From NCBI GenBank assembly GCA_001898825.1, contig MKVK01000036.1, forward strand, positions 1-64,000: a stretch of 64,000 nt of DNA, read 5' to 3'. Position 1 is the stretch's first letter. Each line of letters starts with the position of its first letter. The notes beneath the pieces are model-generated. The model searched no databases. It saw nothing but the letters and a program-made list of their open reading frames with translations, and was not told the origin of the DNA. Shown one piece after another: positions 41,283-49,670 of this stretch. The position numbers and the translations under genes were made by a program. The stretch is from Magnetospirillum sp. 64-120 (GTDB taxonomy: Bacteria > Pseudomonadota > Alphaproteobacteria > Rhodospirillales > Magnetospirillaceae).

Positions 41283-42266
41283 TTGAAACATTGGCGGCTG
41301 GGCACTTTCAATCTGGAAAACCTGGACGACCGCGCCGGGGAAGACGGTGGGTTCGAGGATCGTCTGGCGGTTCTGCGGCCCCAGCTGCGCCGCTTGCGGG
41401 CCGACGTGCTGTGCCTGCAGGAAGTCAACGCCCACACTCTTGACGGCAAAAGCGGCCCCCGGGTTCCGGTCGGCCTGGAGCGCCTGTTGGAAGGCACCGA
41501 ATACGCCCGCTATCGCCGGGTGATCAGCATGAACCGGGGCGGCCATCGTCCGTCGGACCATCACAATCTGGTCATCTTGTCGCGCTTTCCCATCCTGTCC
41601 CATGGTCAGGTCTGGCACGATCTGGTGCCGGCGCCGTCCATCCGGGCGGTGACCGCCAAGCCGGCTTGCGATCAGGGGCAGCCGGTGGAATGGGATCGGC
41701 CCATCCTGCACGCCTGCCTGGATCTGGGGCATGGCAAGGTGGTCCAGGTGGTCAACGTCCATCTGCGGGCGCCGCGCGCCGCCTGGCTGCCGGGGCAAAA
41801 GACCGAACATGGCCGCTGGCTCAGCGTCGGCGGTTGGGCGGAAGGGTTTTATCTGGCGGCGGTGAAGCGGGCCGGCCAGGCGCTGGAAGCCCGTCTGCTG
41901 GTGGAAAAGATGTTCGACGCCGACACCCAGGCCCGGCTGGTGGTGTGTGGTGACTTCAACTGCGACGACCGCGAATCGCCCTTGCGCACCTTGATGGGCG
42001 ACGAAGAAGACACCGGCAACGGCCATCTGGCGGCGCGCATGCTGGTGCCGGCGGAGCGGTCGGTATCGGAAAGCCAGCGTTACTCGGTGATCCATCATGG
42101 CCGCAAGGTGATGCTGGACCACATCTTGCTGTCACGGCCGCTTTTGGGCGACCTGATCGGCTGCGAGGTTCACAACGAAGCCCTGGGGGACGAACTGGTC
42201 AGCCCGGCCCGCATCTGGCAGCCCCCCGACAGCTATCACGCCCCGATGGTGGCGGAATTTTCCTGA
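41283..42266 (+). CDS. endonuclease/exonuclease/phosphatase-family protein
   Basis: 327 residues of the EEP fold. LGTFNLENLDD (Asn), VLCLQEVNAH (metal Glu), VVQVVNVHLRAPR, LVVCGDFNCDDRESPLRTLM (GDFN) and the closing SYHAPMVAEF (SDHxP variant with Tyr for Asp) are visible. Substrate unknown: phosphodiester in DNA, lipid or nucleotide. TTG 41283 has GGGAGG 6 bases upstream and is preferred over ATG 41262, which lacks a site. The 3' end overlaps the next convergent gene by 31 bases. Confidence 0.85.
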   Translation: MKHWRLGTFNLENLDDRAGEDGGFEDRLAVLRPQLRRLRADVLCLQEVNAHTLDGKSGPRVPVGLERLLEGTEYARYRRVISMNRGGHRPSDHHNLVILSRFPILSHGQVWHDLVPAPSIRAVTAKPACDQGQPVEWDRPILHACLDLGHGKVVQVVNVHLRAPRAAWLPGQKTEHGRWLSVGGWAEGFYLAAVKRAGQALEARLLVEKMFDADTQARLVVCGDFNCDDRESPLRTLMGDEEDTGNGHLAARMLVPAERSVSESQRYSVIHHGRKVMLDHILLSRPLLGDLIGCEVHNEALGDELVSPARIWQPPDSYHAPMVAEFS

Positions 42267-42448
42267 GGGCCGGGCCAGCGGCCGAAGGTGACCAGGTAGC
42301 GCTGCAGGTTGCTTTGCAGGAAACGCTTGTCGGGACGGCTGTCCAAAAGCGCATGAATGCGTTCGAAGCGATCCATGTCGCCCGGCACGCGGCAGTGCTC
42401 GGCGTGGTTGGGATAGGCTTCCCCGCAGAACCGGCATGTATGCTCCAT
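42236..42448 (-). CDS. small putative zinc-binding protein
   Basis: 70 residues starting MEHTCRFCGEAYPNHAEHCR. Cys5-xx-Cys8 and His15/His18/Cys19 suggest a zinc ribbon or finger. The remainder is basic. ATG 42448 follows GGGGG. Family not recognised; overlaps the EEP gene end. Confidence 0.6.
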   Translation of the reverse strand: MEHTCRFCGEAYPNHAEHCRVPGDMDRFERIHALLDSRPDKRFLQSNLQRYLVTFGRWPGPQENSATIGA

Positions 42449-42564
42449 GGTCAACCCCCGTCGCATGTGATCGCGGGATCATCTTACGCCGGGACCATGT
42501 CCGCGCTGCAATGCGACAGAGGGGTGGTGCTGCGGCGCAAAAGAGGGGGGCGAGTCCGAACGAA

Positions 42565-42990
42565 CTAGACCGCCTGCGCCATTTGGCACAGGGTCGGTGC
42601 GTAACGGCTGTCTTCGGCCCGGATGTGGTGTACCAGCCAATCGGCCAGGAAGCCGTGCAGTTCGGCGGCCACCACGGCACAAGGGTCGCGGTCGTAGGCC
42701 TGTTCCAGGGTGCGGACGTGCTCGGCCATGATGCGGTGCGACTGGCGGTGGGCGTCCAGGTCCTGGTAGCCGGCTTCCTCCATCAGGCGTTCTTCTTCGC
42801 CGAAATGGTAGAACACATAGCGGATCAGCTCGCCCAGGACCATGCCGGTGACCTGGCGTGAATCGCCCAAGGTCACGGCGCCGCCCAGTTGGTTCAGCAA
42901 TTCGATCAGACGACGGTGATGGGCGTCCAGGTGGTCGACGCCGACGCTGAGGTTGGCGCTCCAGGTGACGATTTGCGGGGCCTGATCCAT
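42565..42990 (-). CDS. bacteriohemerythrin 3
   Basis: 141 residues with the di-iron site complete: His24, His62-xxx-Glu66, His81-xxx-His85, His122-xxxx-Asp127. ATG 42990 follows GGGGGAAAC. The longer frame to 43239 adds unrelated residues. It is divergent from the K+ channel gene across 185 bases. Confidence 0.92.
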   Translation of the reverse strand: MDQAPQIVTWSANLSVGVDHLDAHHRRLIELLNQLGGAVTLGDSRQVTGMVLGELIRYVFYHFGEEERLMEEAGYQDLDAHRQSHRIMAEHVRTLEQAYDRDPCAVVAAELHGFLADWLVHHIRAEDSRYAPTLCQMAQAV

Positions 42991-43175
42991 GTGTTTCCCC
43001 CATGATGGCGGTAGAGGTCGCGATGCCATTCTTTTTGTGTGGTCATCATAGCATGACGCAGTGCGGCAAAACCAATATTCGGTTGGCAATGCTGGGTTGA
43101 TGCAGCCATGCGGCGGCCACTGGTCAGAGGCCGGGAAGGGGTGTAAACCCAAGAAGACCAGGATGGAGGGGCGGG

Positions 43176-44315
43176 ATGATCGCGACGGTCTGGTTGCGGG
43201 GGACGTTGAGCACCGAGCCGCTGGCGCCTCGGCGGGCATATTTTTATCGGCTGGCGCTGGTGGCGGCCATCTTGTGCTTCACCGCCCTGACGGCCATCGA
43301 CACCATTCCCGGAATCTGGGGTGACAGCTTCGGCCTGACCCGCCTGCTGGGGCACGCCTGCCTGGGTTTCCTGGGGGTGGACTACCTGATGCGGGTGGCG
43401 TTGGCGTTCGCCGGCGACAGCGGCTTGGCCGGTCTGGCCGGCTATGCGTTCGGCGCTTACGGGGTGTTCGACCTGTTGGCTTTCGCGCCTGTGCTGGTCG
43501 GGGCATTGTTGGGCTGGCCCCACGACGTGGAAACCGTTTTCGGCATCCTGGGTTTCCTGAAGCTGGCCCGTTATTCCCCGGCGCTGGAAACCTTGGGCGC
43601 GGTGCTGATGGCCGAATTGCGCCCACTGGCTTCGGCCATGTTCATCATGGCGCTGCTGGTGCTGATGACGTCGACGGTGCTTTATTTCGTCGAACGCGAC
43701 ATCAATCCCGGCATGGCCAGTATCCCGCAAGCCATGTGGTGGAGCGTGGTCACCCTGGCCACCCTGGGATACGGCGACGTGGTGCCGGTCAGCGCCCTGG
43801 GCAAGGTCCTGGGCACCGGGGTGGCGGTGCTGGGCCTGGGCATGTTCGCCCTGCCGGCGTCGATCCTGGCCTCGGGCTTCACCGAGGAAATGCGGCGCCA
43901 GAACTTCGTCAACACCTGGCATCTGGTGGCCAAGGTGCCGTTCTTCGCCGCGTTGCAGGCCACCCAGATCGCCCAACTGGCGGCGCTGCTGAAGCTGGTC
44001 CGGGTGATCAAGGGCGAAAACGTCGTGCGCGCCGGGGACGAAGGCGACTGCATGTACTTCATTGTTTCCGGCCAGGTCGAGGTCAGCGGTCCGGCCGGCA
44101 CCTTCATCCTGAAGGGGGGCGACTTCTTCGGTGAAATCGCCCTGTTGGAACGTCGGCCACGCACTGCTACTGTCCGCGCCCTGAGCCGCTGTCAGTTGCT
44201 GGTCCTGGATGCGCGGGACTTCCAGCAATTCACCGCCAGTTCGCCGGAAATCCTGGAATCCATCCGCCGCACCGCCCAGTCGCGCCTGACCTTGAACAAA
44301 GAGTCTGCTCAATGA
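43176..44315 (+). CDS. cyclic-nucleotide-gated K+ channel (MlotiK1/MmaK type)
   Basis: 379 residues: six membrane spans (about 22-225), pore motif TLATLGYGDVVP with the K+ filter TLGYGD at about 194-199, an S4 with few charges (LGFLKLARYSPALETL), and a C-terminal cyclic-nucleotide-binding domain (about 255-370) with the phosphate cassette GEIALLERRPRTATVRA. MmaK from Magnetospirillum magnetotacticum and MlotiK1 are studied members. GGAGGGGCGGG precedes the ATG. The stop overlaps the next gene as ATGA. Confidence 0.92.
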   Translation: MIATVWLRGTLSTEPLAPRRAYFYRLALVAAILCFTALTAIDTIPGIWGDSFGLTRLLGHACLGFLGVDYLMRVALAFAGDSGLAGLAGYAFGAYGVFDLLAFAPVLVGALLGWPHDVETVFGILGFLKLARYSPALETLGAVLMAELRPLASAMFIMALLVLMTSTVLYFVERDINPGMASIPQAMWWSVVTLATLGYGDVVPVSALGKVLGTGVAVLGLGMFALPASILASGFTEEMRRQNFVNTWHLVAKVPFFAALQATQIAQLAALLKLVRVIKGENVVRAGDEGDCMYFIVSGQVEVSGPAGTFILKGGDFFGEIALLERRPRTATVRALSRCQLLVLDARDFQQFTASSPEILESIRRTAQSRLTLNKESAQ

Positions 44316-44656
44316 GCGAACCGAAACTGAAAGCCAAGTTGTTCATCCATGCCGCCATCCGCCAGTGCAGCCTGCGCTTCCAGCAGGCGGTGGTGGCCAG
44401 GAAAGGCGACGACGACAGCGGCACCATCTTGGTGCGGGTGATCGAAGGACGCGACCGCAACCGCGTCTATACCCAGGTCCGCGACATCCAGGGGCGGTTG
44501 GGCTGGATGTGCGCCACCGGCGCGGAGGCGGTGGACGACCAGCGGGCCGAGGCCTATGTGACCCGCGCCTGTGCCGTCGATTCCGATTCATGGGTGCTGG
44601 ACGTGGAAAGCCCCGACGGCAAGGTTGCGTTCCTGGAGCCCTTGTTCAGCGCTTGA
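44312..44656 (+). CDS. DUF1491 family protein
   Basis: 114 residues. VVARKGDDDSGTILVRVIEG in the middle and WMCATGAEAVDDQRAEAYVT then RACAVDSDSWVLDVES match the alphaproteobacterial DUF1491 pattern. Function unknown. Translationally coupled to the channel gene (ATGA). Confidence 0.82.
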   Translation: MSEPKLKAKLFIHAAIRQCSLRFQQAVVARKGDDDSGTILVRVIEGRDRNRVYTQVRDIQGRLGWMCATGAEAVDDQRAEAYVTRACAVDSDSWVLDVESPDGKVAFLEPLFSA

Positions 44657-44728
44657 ATCCTTGCGCGGCGCTGAAAATCGTATAGAACCGTGCGCCGTAT
44701 TCGCCCTTCGTTGCGCAAAGGAAAGCAC

Positions 44729-45103
44729 ATGTCCCGTCGCCTGATTTCTTCCGGCTCGCCCTTCGAGGAAGTGGCCGGCTATTCCCGCGCCGTCGTCCAG
44801 GATCCTTGGGTGTTCGTGTCCGGCACCTCGGGCTTCAAGGATGGCCAGATTTCCGACAGCGAAGTCGAACAGGCCGATCAGGCGCTGCAGACCATCAAGG
44901 CGGCCCTGGAACAGGGCGGCGCCACCATGGCCGACGTGGTCCGGGTCGTCGTCTATGTGACCGACGCCGCGTTCTTCCAGACCGTCGGCCCGGTGCTGGG
45001 CAAGTATTTCAAGGCCACCAAGCCGGCCAACACCACCATCGTCTGCGGTCTGGTCGACCCGCGCATGAAGGTGGAGATCGAGGTCACCGCCCTTAAGGCG
45101 TGA
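44729..45103 (+). CDS. RidA/YjgF-family enamine/imine deaminase
   Basis: 124 residues. Has FVSGTSGFKDGQIS, QADQALQTIKAALEQGGATM, VVRVVVYVTDAAFFQTV and a C-terminal VDPRMKVEIEVTALKA with the conserved Arg and Glu of active RidA. It removes reactive enamines made by PLP enzymes. ATG 44729 has AAAGGAAAG upstream. Confidence 0.88.
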   Translation: MSRRLISSGSPFEEVAGYSRAVVQDPWVFVSGTSGFKDGQISDSEVEQADQALQTIKAALEQGGATMADVVRVVVYVTDAAFFQTVGPVLGKYFKATKPANTTIVCGLVDPRMKVEIEVTALKA

Positions 45104-45117
45104 TTTCTGGTGATGTG

Positions 45118-45155
45118 AAAAGCCCCGCCGTCCCAGGGATCGGCGGGGCTTTTTA
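45118..45155. terminator. terminator between ridA-like gene and methyltransferase
   Basis: Stem AAAAGCCCCGCCG/CGGCGGGGCTTTT, T-rich on the right, A-rich on the left, so it can serve both convergent genes. Confidence 0.88.
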
Positions 45156-45911
45156 TTTGCGCCGCCCCAGGGCCACCCACAGGCGGTGCGGCACCATCAG
45201 CGGCTCGCCGGGAAAGCGCGAATCCATCATCCGGCCCACGTCCTGGTCGAAATCGTGGATCAATTGCGGCGACAGACGGCCGGCGATGCCCACGGTGGCG
45301 CGCAGCCGCGCCCGCCATTCCTGGCGGGCATGGGGGGCGGCCACGTCGTTGGAAAAGCTTTCCAGGTTTTCAAAGCCGGCGACCGCCATGTCGCCCAGCC
45401 ATTGCGGATAGATGCCGGTGCCGCCGCCCATGGGCCAGACCGGGTTCCACTTGCGGATCAGATCCTCGGCCGCCGCCACCACGTTGCCGGGCAAGGGCAG
45501 CCAGTCGAAATGGCAGATGGCCAAAGCGCCGCCGGGCTTGGTCAGCCGCGCCATTTCGGCGGCGGTGCGGCGGCGGTCCAGCCAGTGCCAGCACTGGCCG
45601 GCGATCACGCCGTCAAAGCTGGCGGTGTCCAGGCCGCTTTGTTCGGCGCTGGCGTGGACGAAGCTGACATCCAGCCCGGCGCAGTTTTCCCGCGCCAGAT
45701 CCAGTTGCGCTTCCGAGCTGTCCAAGGCGGTGACCTTGCAGCCGGCTTGGGCGAACATCTTCGCCAGGTCGCCCTGGCCGCAGCCCAGGTCCAGGATGTG
45801 GCTGCCGGCCAGGCCAAAGCCCAAGGCCTGCAGCCGGTCGCGCAATTGCGTCGGAAAACCTGCGCGATAGGCGCTGAACGTGGCGGCGTCCTGGCCCGGA
45901 TCAAGTAACAT
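45153..45911 (-). CDS. class I SAM-dependent methyltransferase
   Basis: 252 residues. ILDLGCGQGDLAKMFAQAGC (motif I), VTALDSSEAQLDLAR (motif II), FDGVIAGQCWHWLDRRRTAA and LTKPGGALAICHFDW, as in type-11 methyltransferases. Substrate unknown. ATG 45911 was preferred over TTG 45917. Confidence 0.85.
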   Translation of the reverse strand: MLLDPGQDAATFSAYRAGFPTQLRDRLQALGFGLAGSHILDLGCGQGDLAKMFAQAGCKVTALDSSEAQLDLARENCAGLDVSFVHASAEQSGLDTASFDGVIAGQCWHWLDRRRTAAEMARLTKPGGALAICHFDWLPLPGNVVAAAEDLIRKWNPVWPMGGGTGIYPQWLGDMAVAGFENLESFSNDVAAPHARQEWRARLRATVGIAGRLSPQLIHDFDQDVGRMMDSRFPGEPLMVPHRLWVALGRRK

Positions 45912-46033
45912 CCCCAAACATCTCCCACTTTAGTCGGGCGTATACCGAAACGACCATAACCGGTTGGTGAGGGTTTGTCATAGCATATGAGCGCGGTTAG
46001 CATAAGTTGCCCACATGGATGGAGACAGGGAAC

Positions 46034-46702
46034 ATGCCCACGATCTTGATTACCGGCGCCAACCGCGGCCTGGGGCTTGAGTTTGCCCGTCAATACGCCG
46101 CCGCCGGCTGGCGGGTTCTGGCCACGGTGCGTGACCCGTTGTCGGGCAAGGCGGTTTCCGATGCCGGGGCCGAGGTCTATGTGGCCGACGTCGCCGACCT
46201 TTCCACCCTGACGCGGCTGAAGGCGGCCTTGGCGGGCACCAGCCTGGACATCGTCTTGAACAATGCCGGCATCTATGGCGAAAACCAAAGCTTCGGCGCG
46301 GTGGATGCCGACGGCTTCATCAAGGTCATGCGGGTTAACGCCCTGGCGCCCCTGCAGGTGGCCGAAATCTTCGCCGATCTGGTGCCGGCGGGCGGCATCG
46401 TCGCCGCCATTTCGTCGAAGATGGGATCGGTGGCGGAAAACACCTCGGGCGGTTTCTACGCCTATCGGGCGTCCAAGGCCGCGTTGAACATGGTGGTCAA
46501 AAGCCTGTCCCTGGATTTGGCGGCCCGTCAGATCGCGGTGGTGGCGCTGTCGCCGGGCTGGGTGCAGACCGATATGGGCGGCCCCAACGCCCCCTTGACC
46601 CCGCCCCAGGCGGTGGCCGGCATGAAGGCGGTGCTGGATAAAGTAAATCTAACCGACAGCGGCAAGTTCTTCCATTTCGACGGCAGCGAAGTGTCGTGGT
46701 AG
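46034..46702 (+). CDS. short-chain dehydrogenase/reductase
   Basis: 222 residues. Cofactor motif TGANRGLGLEFARQYAAAGW, LNNAGIYG, and catalytic YRASK (about 150-154), with SS upstream in ISSKMGS. Related to C-factor/sniffer-type SDRs. GGAGACAGGG precedes ATG 46034. Probably co-transcribed with the next gene (10-base gap). Confidence 0.88.
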   Translation: MPTILITGANRGLGLEFARQYAAAGWRVLATVRDPLSGKAVSDAGAEVYVADVADLSTLTRLKAALAGTSLDIVLNNAGIYGENQSFGAVDADGFIKVMRVNALAPLQVAEIFADLVPAGGIVAAISSKMGSVAENTSGGFYAYRASKAALNMVVKSLSLDLAARQIAVVALSPGWVQTDMGGPNAPLTPPQAVAGMKAVLDKVNLTDSGKFFHFDGSEVSW

Positions 46703-46712
46703 GACGGATGGC

Positions 46713-47315
46713 ATGAGCAAGCAGATCGACTTCTATTTCGACTTCTCGTCGCCCTATGCCTATTTCGCCGCTGGCGAAATCGAGCGGATCGCGGTGGAAA
46801 CCGGGGCCGCATGCAATTGGGTGCCCATCCTGCTGGGGCCGGCCTTCAAGGCGTCCGGCAACGCGCTGCTGATCACCCAGCCGCTGAAGGGCGCCTATAG
46901 CCGCCACGACTGGGACCGGATCGGGCGGATGACCGGCATCCCCTATGCCTTTCCCGATCCCTTCCCGGTGGCCACCATCGCCGCCGCTCGGCTGTTCTGG
47001 TGGCTGCAGTCCCAGGATGCGGTTGCCGCCAAGACCTTCGCCCGCGCCGTCTTCGCCGCCTATTTCGCCCACAGCCGCAATATCGGTGACAAGGCGGTGG
47101 TGGCGGATGTGGCCGCCGAATGCGGCCATGACCGCGCCGCCGCCCTGGCCGCCATGGACGACCCGGAATTCAAGGCCCGCTGCAAGGACGAAACCGACCG
47201 GGCCATCGCCAAGGGGGTGTTCGGTTCGCCCTTCTTCATGGTGGACGGCGAGGGATTTTGGGGTTCGGACCGCCTGCCCATGGTCCGGCGCTGGCTGGAA
47301 ACCGGGGGCTGGTAG
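46713..47315 (+). CDS. 2-hydroxychromene-2-carboxylate isomerase-like (DsbA fold)
   Basis: 200 residues. IDFYFDFSSPYAYFAAGEIE is the kappa-class GST/HCCA isomerase start with the active Ser, and KGVFGSPFFMVDGEGFWGSD the conserved cis-Pro end. Family members isomerise hydroxychromene carboxylates with glutathione or act as kappa GSTs; the substrate here is unknown. Confidence 0.88.
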   Translation: MSKQIDFYFDFSSPYAYFAAGEIERIAVETGAACNWVPILLGPAFKASGNALLITQPLKGAYSRHDWDRIGRMTGIPYAFPDPFPVATIAAARLFWWLQSQDAVAAKTFARAVFAAYFAHSRNIGDKAVVADVAAECGHDRAAALAAMDDPEFKARCKDETDRAIAKGVFGSPFFMVDGEGFWGSDRLPMVRRWLETGGW

Positions 47316-47393
47316 GACGCCCGGGATTGCGCCCGACGCCCCAAGGGTATAATGCTGGGGGAAGTCCGTATCCGCCGCCCAGGAGTGTTTCCC

Positions 47394-47846
47394 TTGCCCT
47401 TGCTGATCGATCTCAAGCCTGGTGAAAAAGTCATCATCAACGGCGCCGTCATCGAAAATGCCGGAGCCAACACCAAGCTCAGGATTCACAACGAATCCAA
47501 TATCCTGCGGCAAAAGGAAATCCTGACCAACGACGACATCGCGACGCCGGCCGCAAGGGTCTATTTCTGTCTGCAATGCGCCTATATCTTTCCGGACAAG
47601 CGCGACCATTACCTGACGCTGTTCACCCATTATCTGGTGGAATATCTGGAAGCCTGCCCGTCGGCGGTGGATATCGGCCAGGAAATCCGCGACGAACTGG
47701 CGGCGGGCCTTTACTACAAGGCGCTGAAGTCGTCGCGCAAGCTGCTGAAGCACGAATCCGAGGTGCTGACCAAGCTGGAGCAGGCGGCCGAGCAATGGAG
47801 TGCGAAGCTGGGCGACACCCCGGCCCGCGACGACAGCGCCGGCTGA
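47394..47846 (+). CDS. flbT: flagellin synthesis regulator FlbT
   Basis: 150 residues. LLIDLKPGEKVIINGAVIEN, IHNESNILRQKEILTNDDI and YFCLQCAYIFPDKRDHYLTL are typical of FlbT, the post-transcriptional regulator of flagellin mRNA in alphaproteobacteria. TTG 47394 was chosen: AGGAG lies 8 bases upstream and the protein then begins at the family start. No flagellar genes are adjacent, so it is detached from its usual locus. Confidence 0.88.
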   Translation: MPLLIDLKPGEKVIINGAVIENAGANTKLRIHNESNILRQKEILTNDDIATPAARVYFCLQCAYIFPDKRDHYLTLFTHYLVEYLEACPSAVDIGQEIRDELAAGLYYKALKSSRKLLKHESEVLTKLEQAAEQWSAKLGDTPARDDSAG

Positions 47847-47868
47847 TCGGCACCCGTTGGTGAAAATC

Positions 47869-47904
47869 AAAACCCCGCCGGGATCAATCCTTGGCGGGGT
47901 TTTT
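47869..47904. terminator. flbT terminator, bidirectional
   Basis: Stem AAAACCCCGCC/GGCGGGGTTTT with a 13-base loop and T-run, between flbT and the convergent sensor gene. Confidence 0.87.
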
Positions 47905-47936
47905 GCTGACGGTCAGCCGCGCGGCGTGGTCTTTCG

Positions 47937-48380
47937 TTAGCCGCGCGGCGGCCGGGGATGCCATTCCGCCAGTTTATGGCGGCCTTCCGCCGACATCTTG
48001 GTGGCCGCGTCCACCAGCGCGCCTTCGATGGAATCGTCGATGGCGTCGCGGATTTTGCGGCCGTCGTGGAAGATCGTGGTCAGGGCCTGCGGATCGAAGG
48101 GATCGGCCTTCAACGCGGCGCGAATCTTCAGGAACATCTCTTCCCGCTCATGGGGGCGACGCTCCATGCCGGGGGCATGTTCGGCAAAGCTGTGACGCAG
48201 GATGGCGGCATCAGGGGCGGGCAGGATCTCTGCCATTTCCTCGATCATCCGCTCGGGACGAGGCGGCGGCGGCGGAAAATCCGGCGCCAACCATTCGGTG
48301 ATGGCCAGCCCCCCTAAAAAGGCGTTGACCGCCAGTGACACCGGCAGCAGCCAACGCAGGATGGGATGGCTCGTCATCAA
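47937..48380 (-). CDS. periplasmic metal-sensor-like protein (CnrX/CpxP-like)
   Basis: 147 residues: an N-terminal membrane anchor (about 10-30) and a helical periplasmic domain containing RPERMIEEMAEILPAPDAAI, ERRPHEREEMFLKIRAALKA and DPFDPQALTTIF, the layout of the Metal_resist (CnrX, ZraP) family. His and Met/Glu residues could bind metal. It ends a three-gene operon with an anti-sigma factor and ECF sigma factor, the same set as CnrX-CnrY-CnrH for Ni/Co. The sensed signal is unknown. Confidence 0.78.
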   Translation of the reverse strand: MMTSHPILRWLLPVSLAVNAFLGGLAITEWLAPDFPPPPPRPERMIEEMAEILPAPDAAILRHSFAEHAPGMERRPHEREEMFLKIRAALKADPFDPQALTTIFHDGRKIRDAIDDSIEGALVDAATKMSAEGRHKLAEWHPRPPRG

Positions 48381-48703
48381 TAGCCCGCCGTCATCATGGG
48401 GTCCGACAGGCTGGCCATCAATTCGTCCTGCGGGGCGGTGTCTTCGGGCATGTGCCCCAGATAGATGCCCAGGGCCAACCCCAGGGCGACGGGCAGCATG
48501 GCCTGGCGGACCAGCATTTGCGGGGTGGGGGTCAGATCGGAAGCCAGCTGCGCCAGACGGCGCCAGAAGGTTAGCGGAACTTGTGGCTGGGGCTGGTCAA
48601 GGCGCGCGAACACGCCCGCCATCACCCGCTGCACTTGGTCGTGCCGGATGTCGGTGGCGGGGAAGGCATCTCGAATCAGGGTGTCGAGCCCATCCACGGT
48701 CAA
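48377..48703 (-). CDS. anti-sigma factor (membrane)
   Basis: 108 residues: a cytoplasmic N-terminus of about 65, one membrane span (about 68-84, LPVALGLALGIYLGHM) and a short periplasmic tail. The size and order resemble CnrY-type anti-sigma factors. There is no zinc HxxxCxxC motif. Overlaps sigma and sensor genes by 4 bases each. Confidence 0.78.
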   Translation of the reverse strand: MTVDGLDTLIRDAFPATDIRHDQVQRVMAGVFARLDQPQPQVPLTFWRRLAQLASDLTPTPQMLVRQAMLPVALGLALGIYLGHMPEDTAPQDELMASLSDPMMTAGY

Positions 48704-49269
48704 AGCATGTCTCCAAGGTCGGTGACGCCTCGGCGTATCAATTCTTTCTTAAGCGCTCGCTTGCCGCGTATCAAGAGGGCTTCCATCGCCGGCACGCTGA
48801 TATCCAGCACCTGGGCCGCCTGTGGGGCGCTGATTTCAGAAAAATAATGCAGGTAAAGGGCGGCGCGCTGGCGGTCGGGGATGATGGCCAGCGCCTCTTG
48901 GATCATGACGCGGCTTTGTTGCTGGGCCAGATGCTGGGTGGCGCCGGGGGCGGTGTCGGCCAGTTCGGCCGCTTCGTCCAGCCCGGTCCACACCGGACGA
49001 CGGCGGCGGTCCAGGCAGCCGTTCAGGACGACCCGGTAAAGCCAGGTCGAAAACAGCGCAGCCCCGTCGCGGCGCCACTTGGGCGCCTGCGTCCACACCT
49101 TCAAGAAGGCGTCCTGGACCAGTTCCTCGGCGTCGTCGGAATTGCCGCTGACCCGTTGGGCCAGCATCAACATGGATTTGACATGCCTTTCCATCAGTGT
49201 CTGAAAGGCGTCGCGGTCCCCCGCGGCTGTCAGTTCCAGCAATTCGTCGTCGTCGCGGCTGTCGTTCAT
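48700..49269 (-). CDS. ECF sigma factor
   Basis: 189 residues. Region 2: DDDELLELTAAGDRDAFQTL, DDAEELVQDAFLKVWTQAPK (2.2) and FSTWLYRVVLNGCLDRRRR. Region 4: IPDRQRAALYLHYFSEISAP, QAAQVLDISVPAMEALLIRG, KRALKKELI. ATG 49269 is the standard start. It heads the sigma/anti-sigma/sensor operon, so autoregulation is likely. A GGCGGCAA/TTGCCGCC hairpin (49307-49325) and a TGCCGGG/CCCGGCA palindrome (49340-49356) lie just upstream. Confidence 0.93.
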   Translation of the reverse strand: MNDSRDDDELLELTAAGDRDAFQTLMERHVKSMLMLAQRVSGNSDDAEELVQDAFLKVWTQAPKWRRDGAALFSTWLYRVVLNGCLDRRRRPVWTGLDEAAELADTAPGATQHLAQQQSRVMIQEALAIIPDRQRAALYLHYFSEISAPQAAQVLDISVPAMEALLIRGKRALKKELIRRGVTDLGDML

Positions 49270-49670
49270 GGCCGCACCCGGATCATCGAAACACTCCACC
49301 CCCAAAGGCGGCAAGCTTTGCCGCCCTCTCGGCAACATTTGCCGGGTCACCCGGCAGCGATTTCCCTGTTCTGGGGAGTGACGCCTTCTGAACCGCCCTT
49401 CCTGCCCGAGTCTCCCGTCGGGGCTTGTTGGCCCCTCTCTTGCAAGGAATGTGGCGACAATTTGGATACTGCACTAACAAAAAGTAAATGTGCAAGCGAT
49501 AAAATAACGGACGCCAAAAGTATGTGGCGAGCCGCTTTTTCTTTGTCTAAATCAAAGTATTCGTTATGTATATGTTGCTTTAGAATTTTTGTTCGCAGGA
49601 TTTTTATTTGCGCTCCGTGCAACTTGCTGTGAGCCGAATTGTCGGCTTGCCGCAGAAGCGGAGAAAGACC
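49270..49670. promoter_or_regulatory. 401-base divergent intergenic region, right half AT-rich
   Basis: No gene seen. It separates the sigma operon from the EF-hand gene. The left part has two GC-rich inverted repeats (49307-49325, 49340-49356) near the sigma start. The right part (about 49450-49625) is strikingly AT-rich for this genome and probably holds the EF-hand promoter; TTGTCT (49544-49549), 18 bases, TGTATA is a possible but weak pair. Confidence 0.5.
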
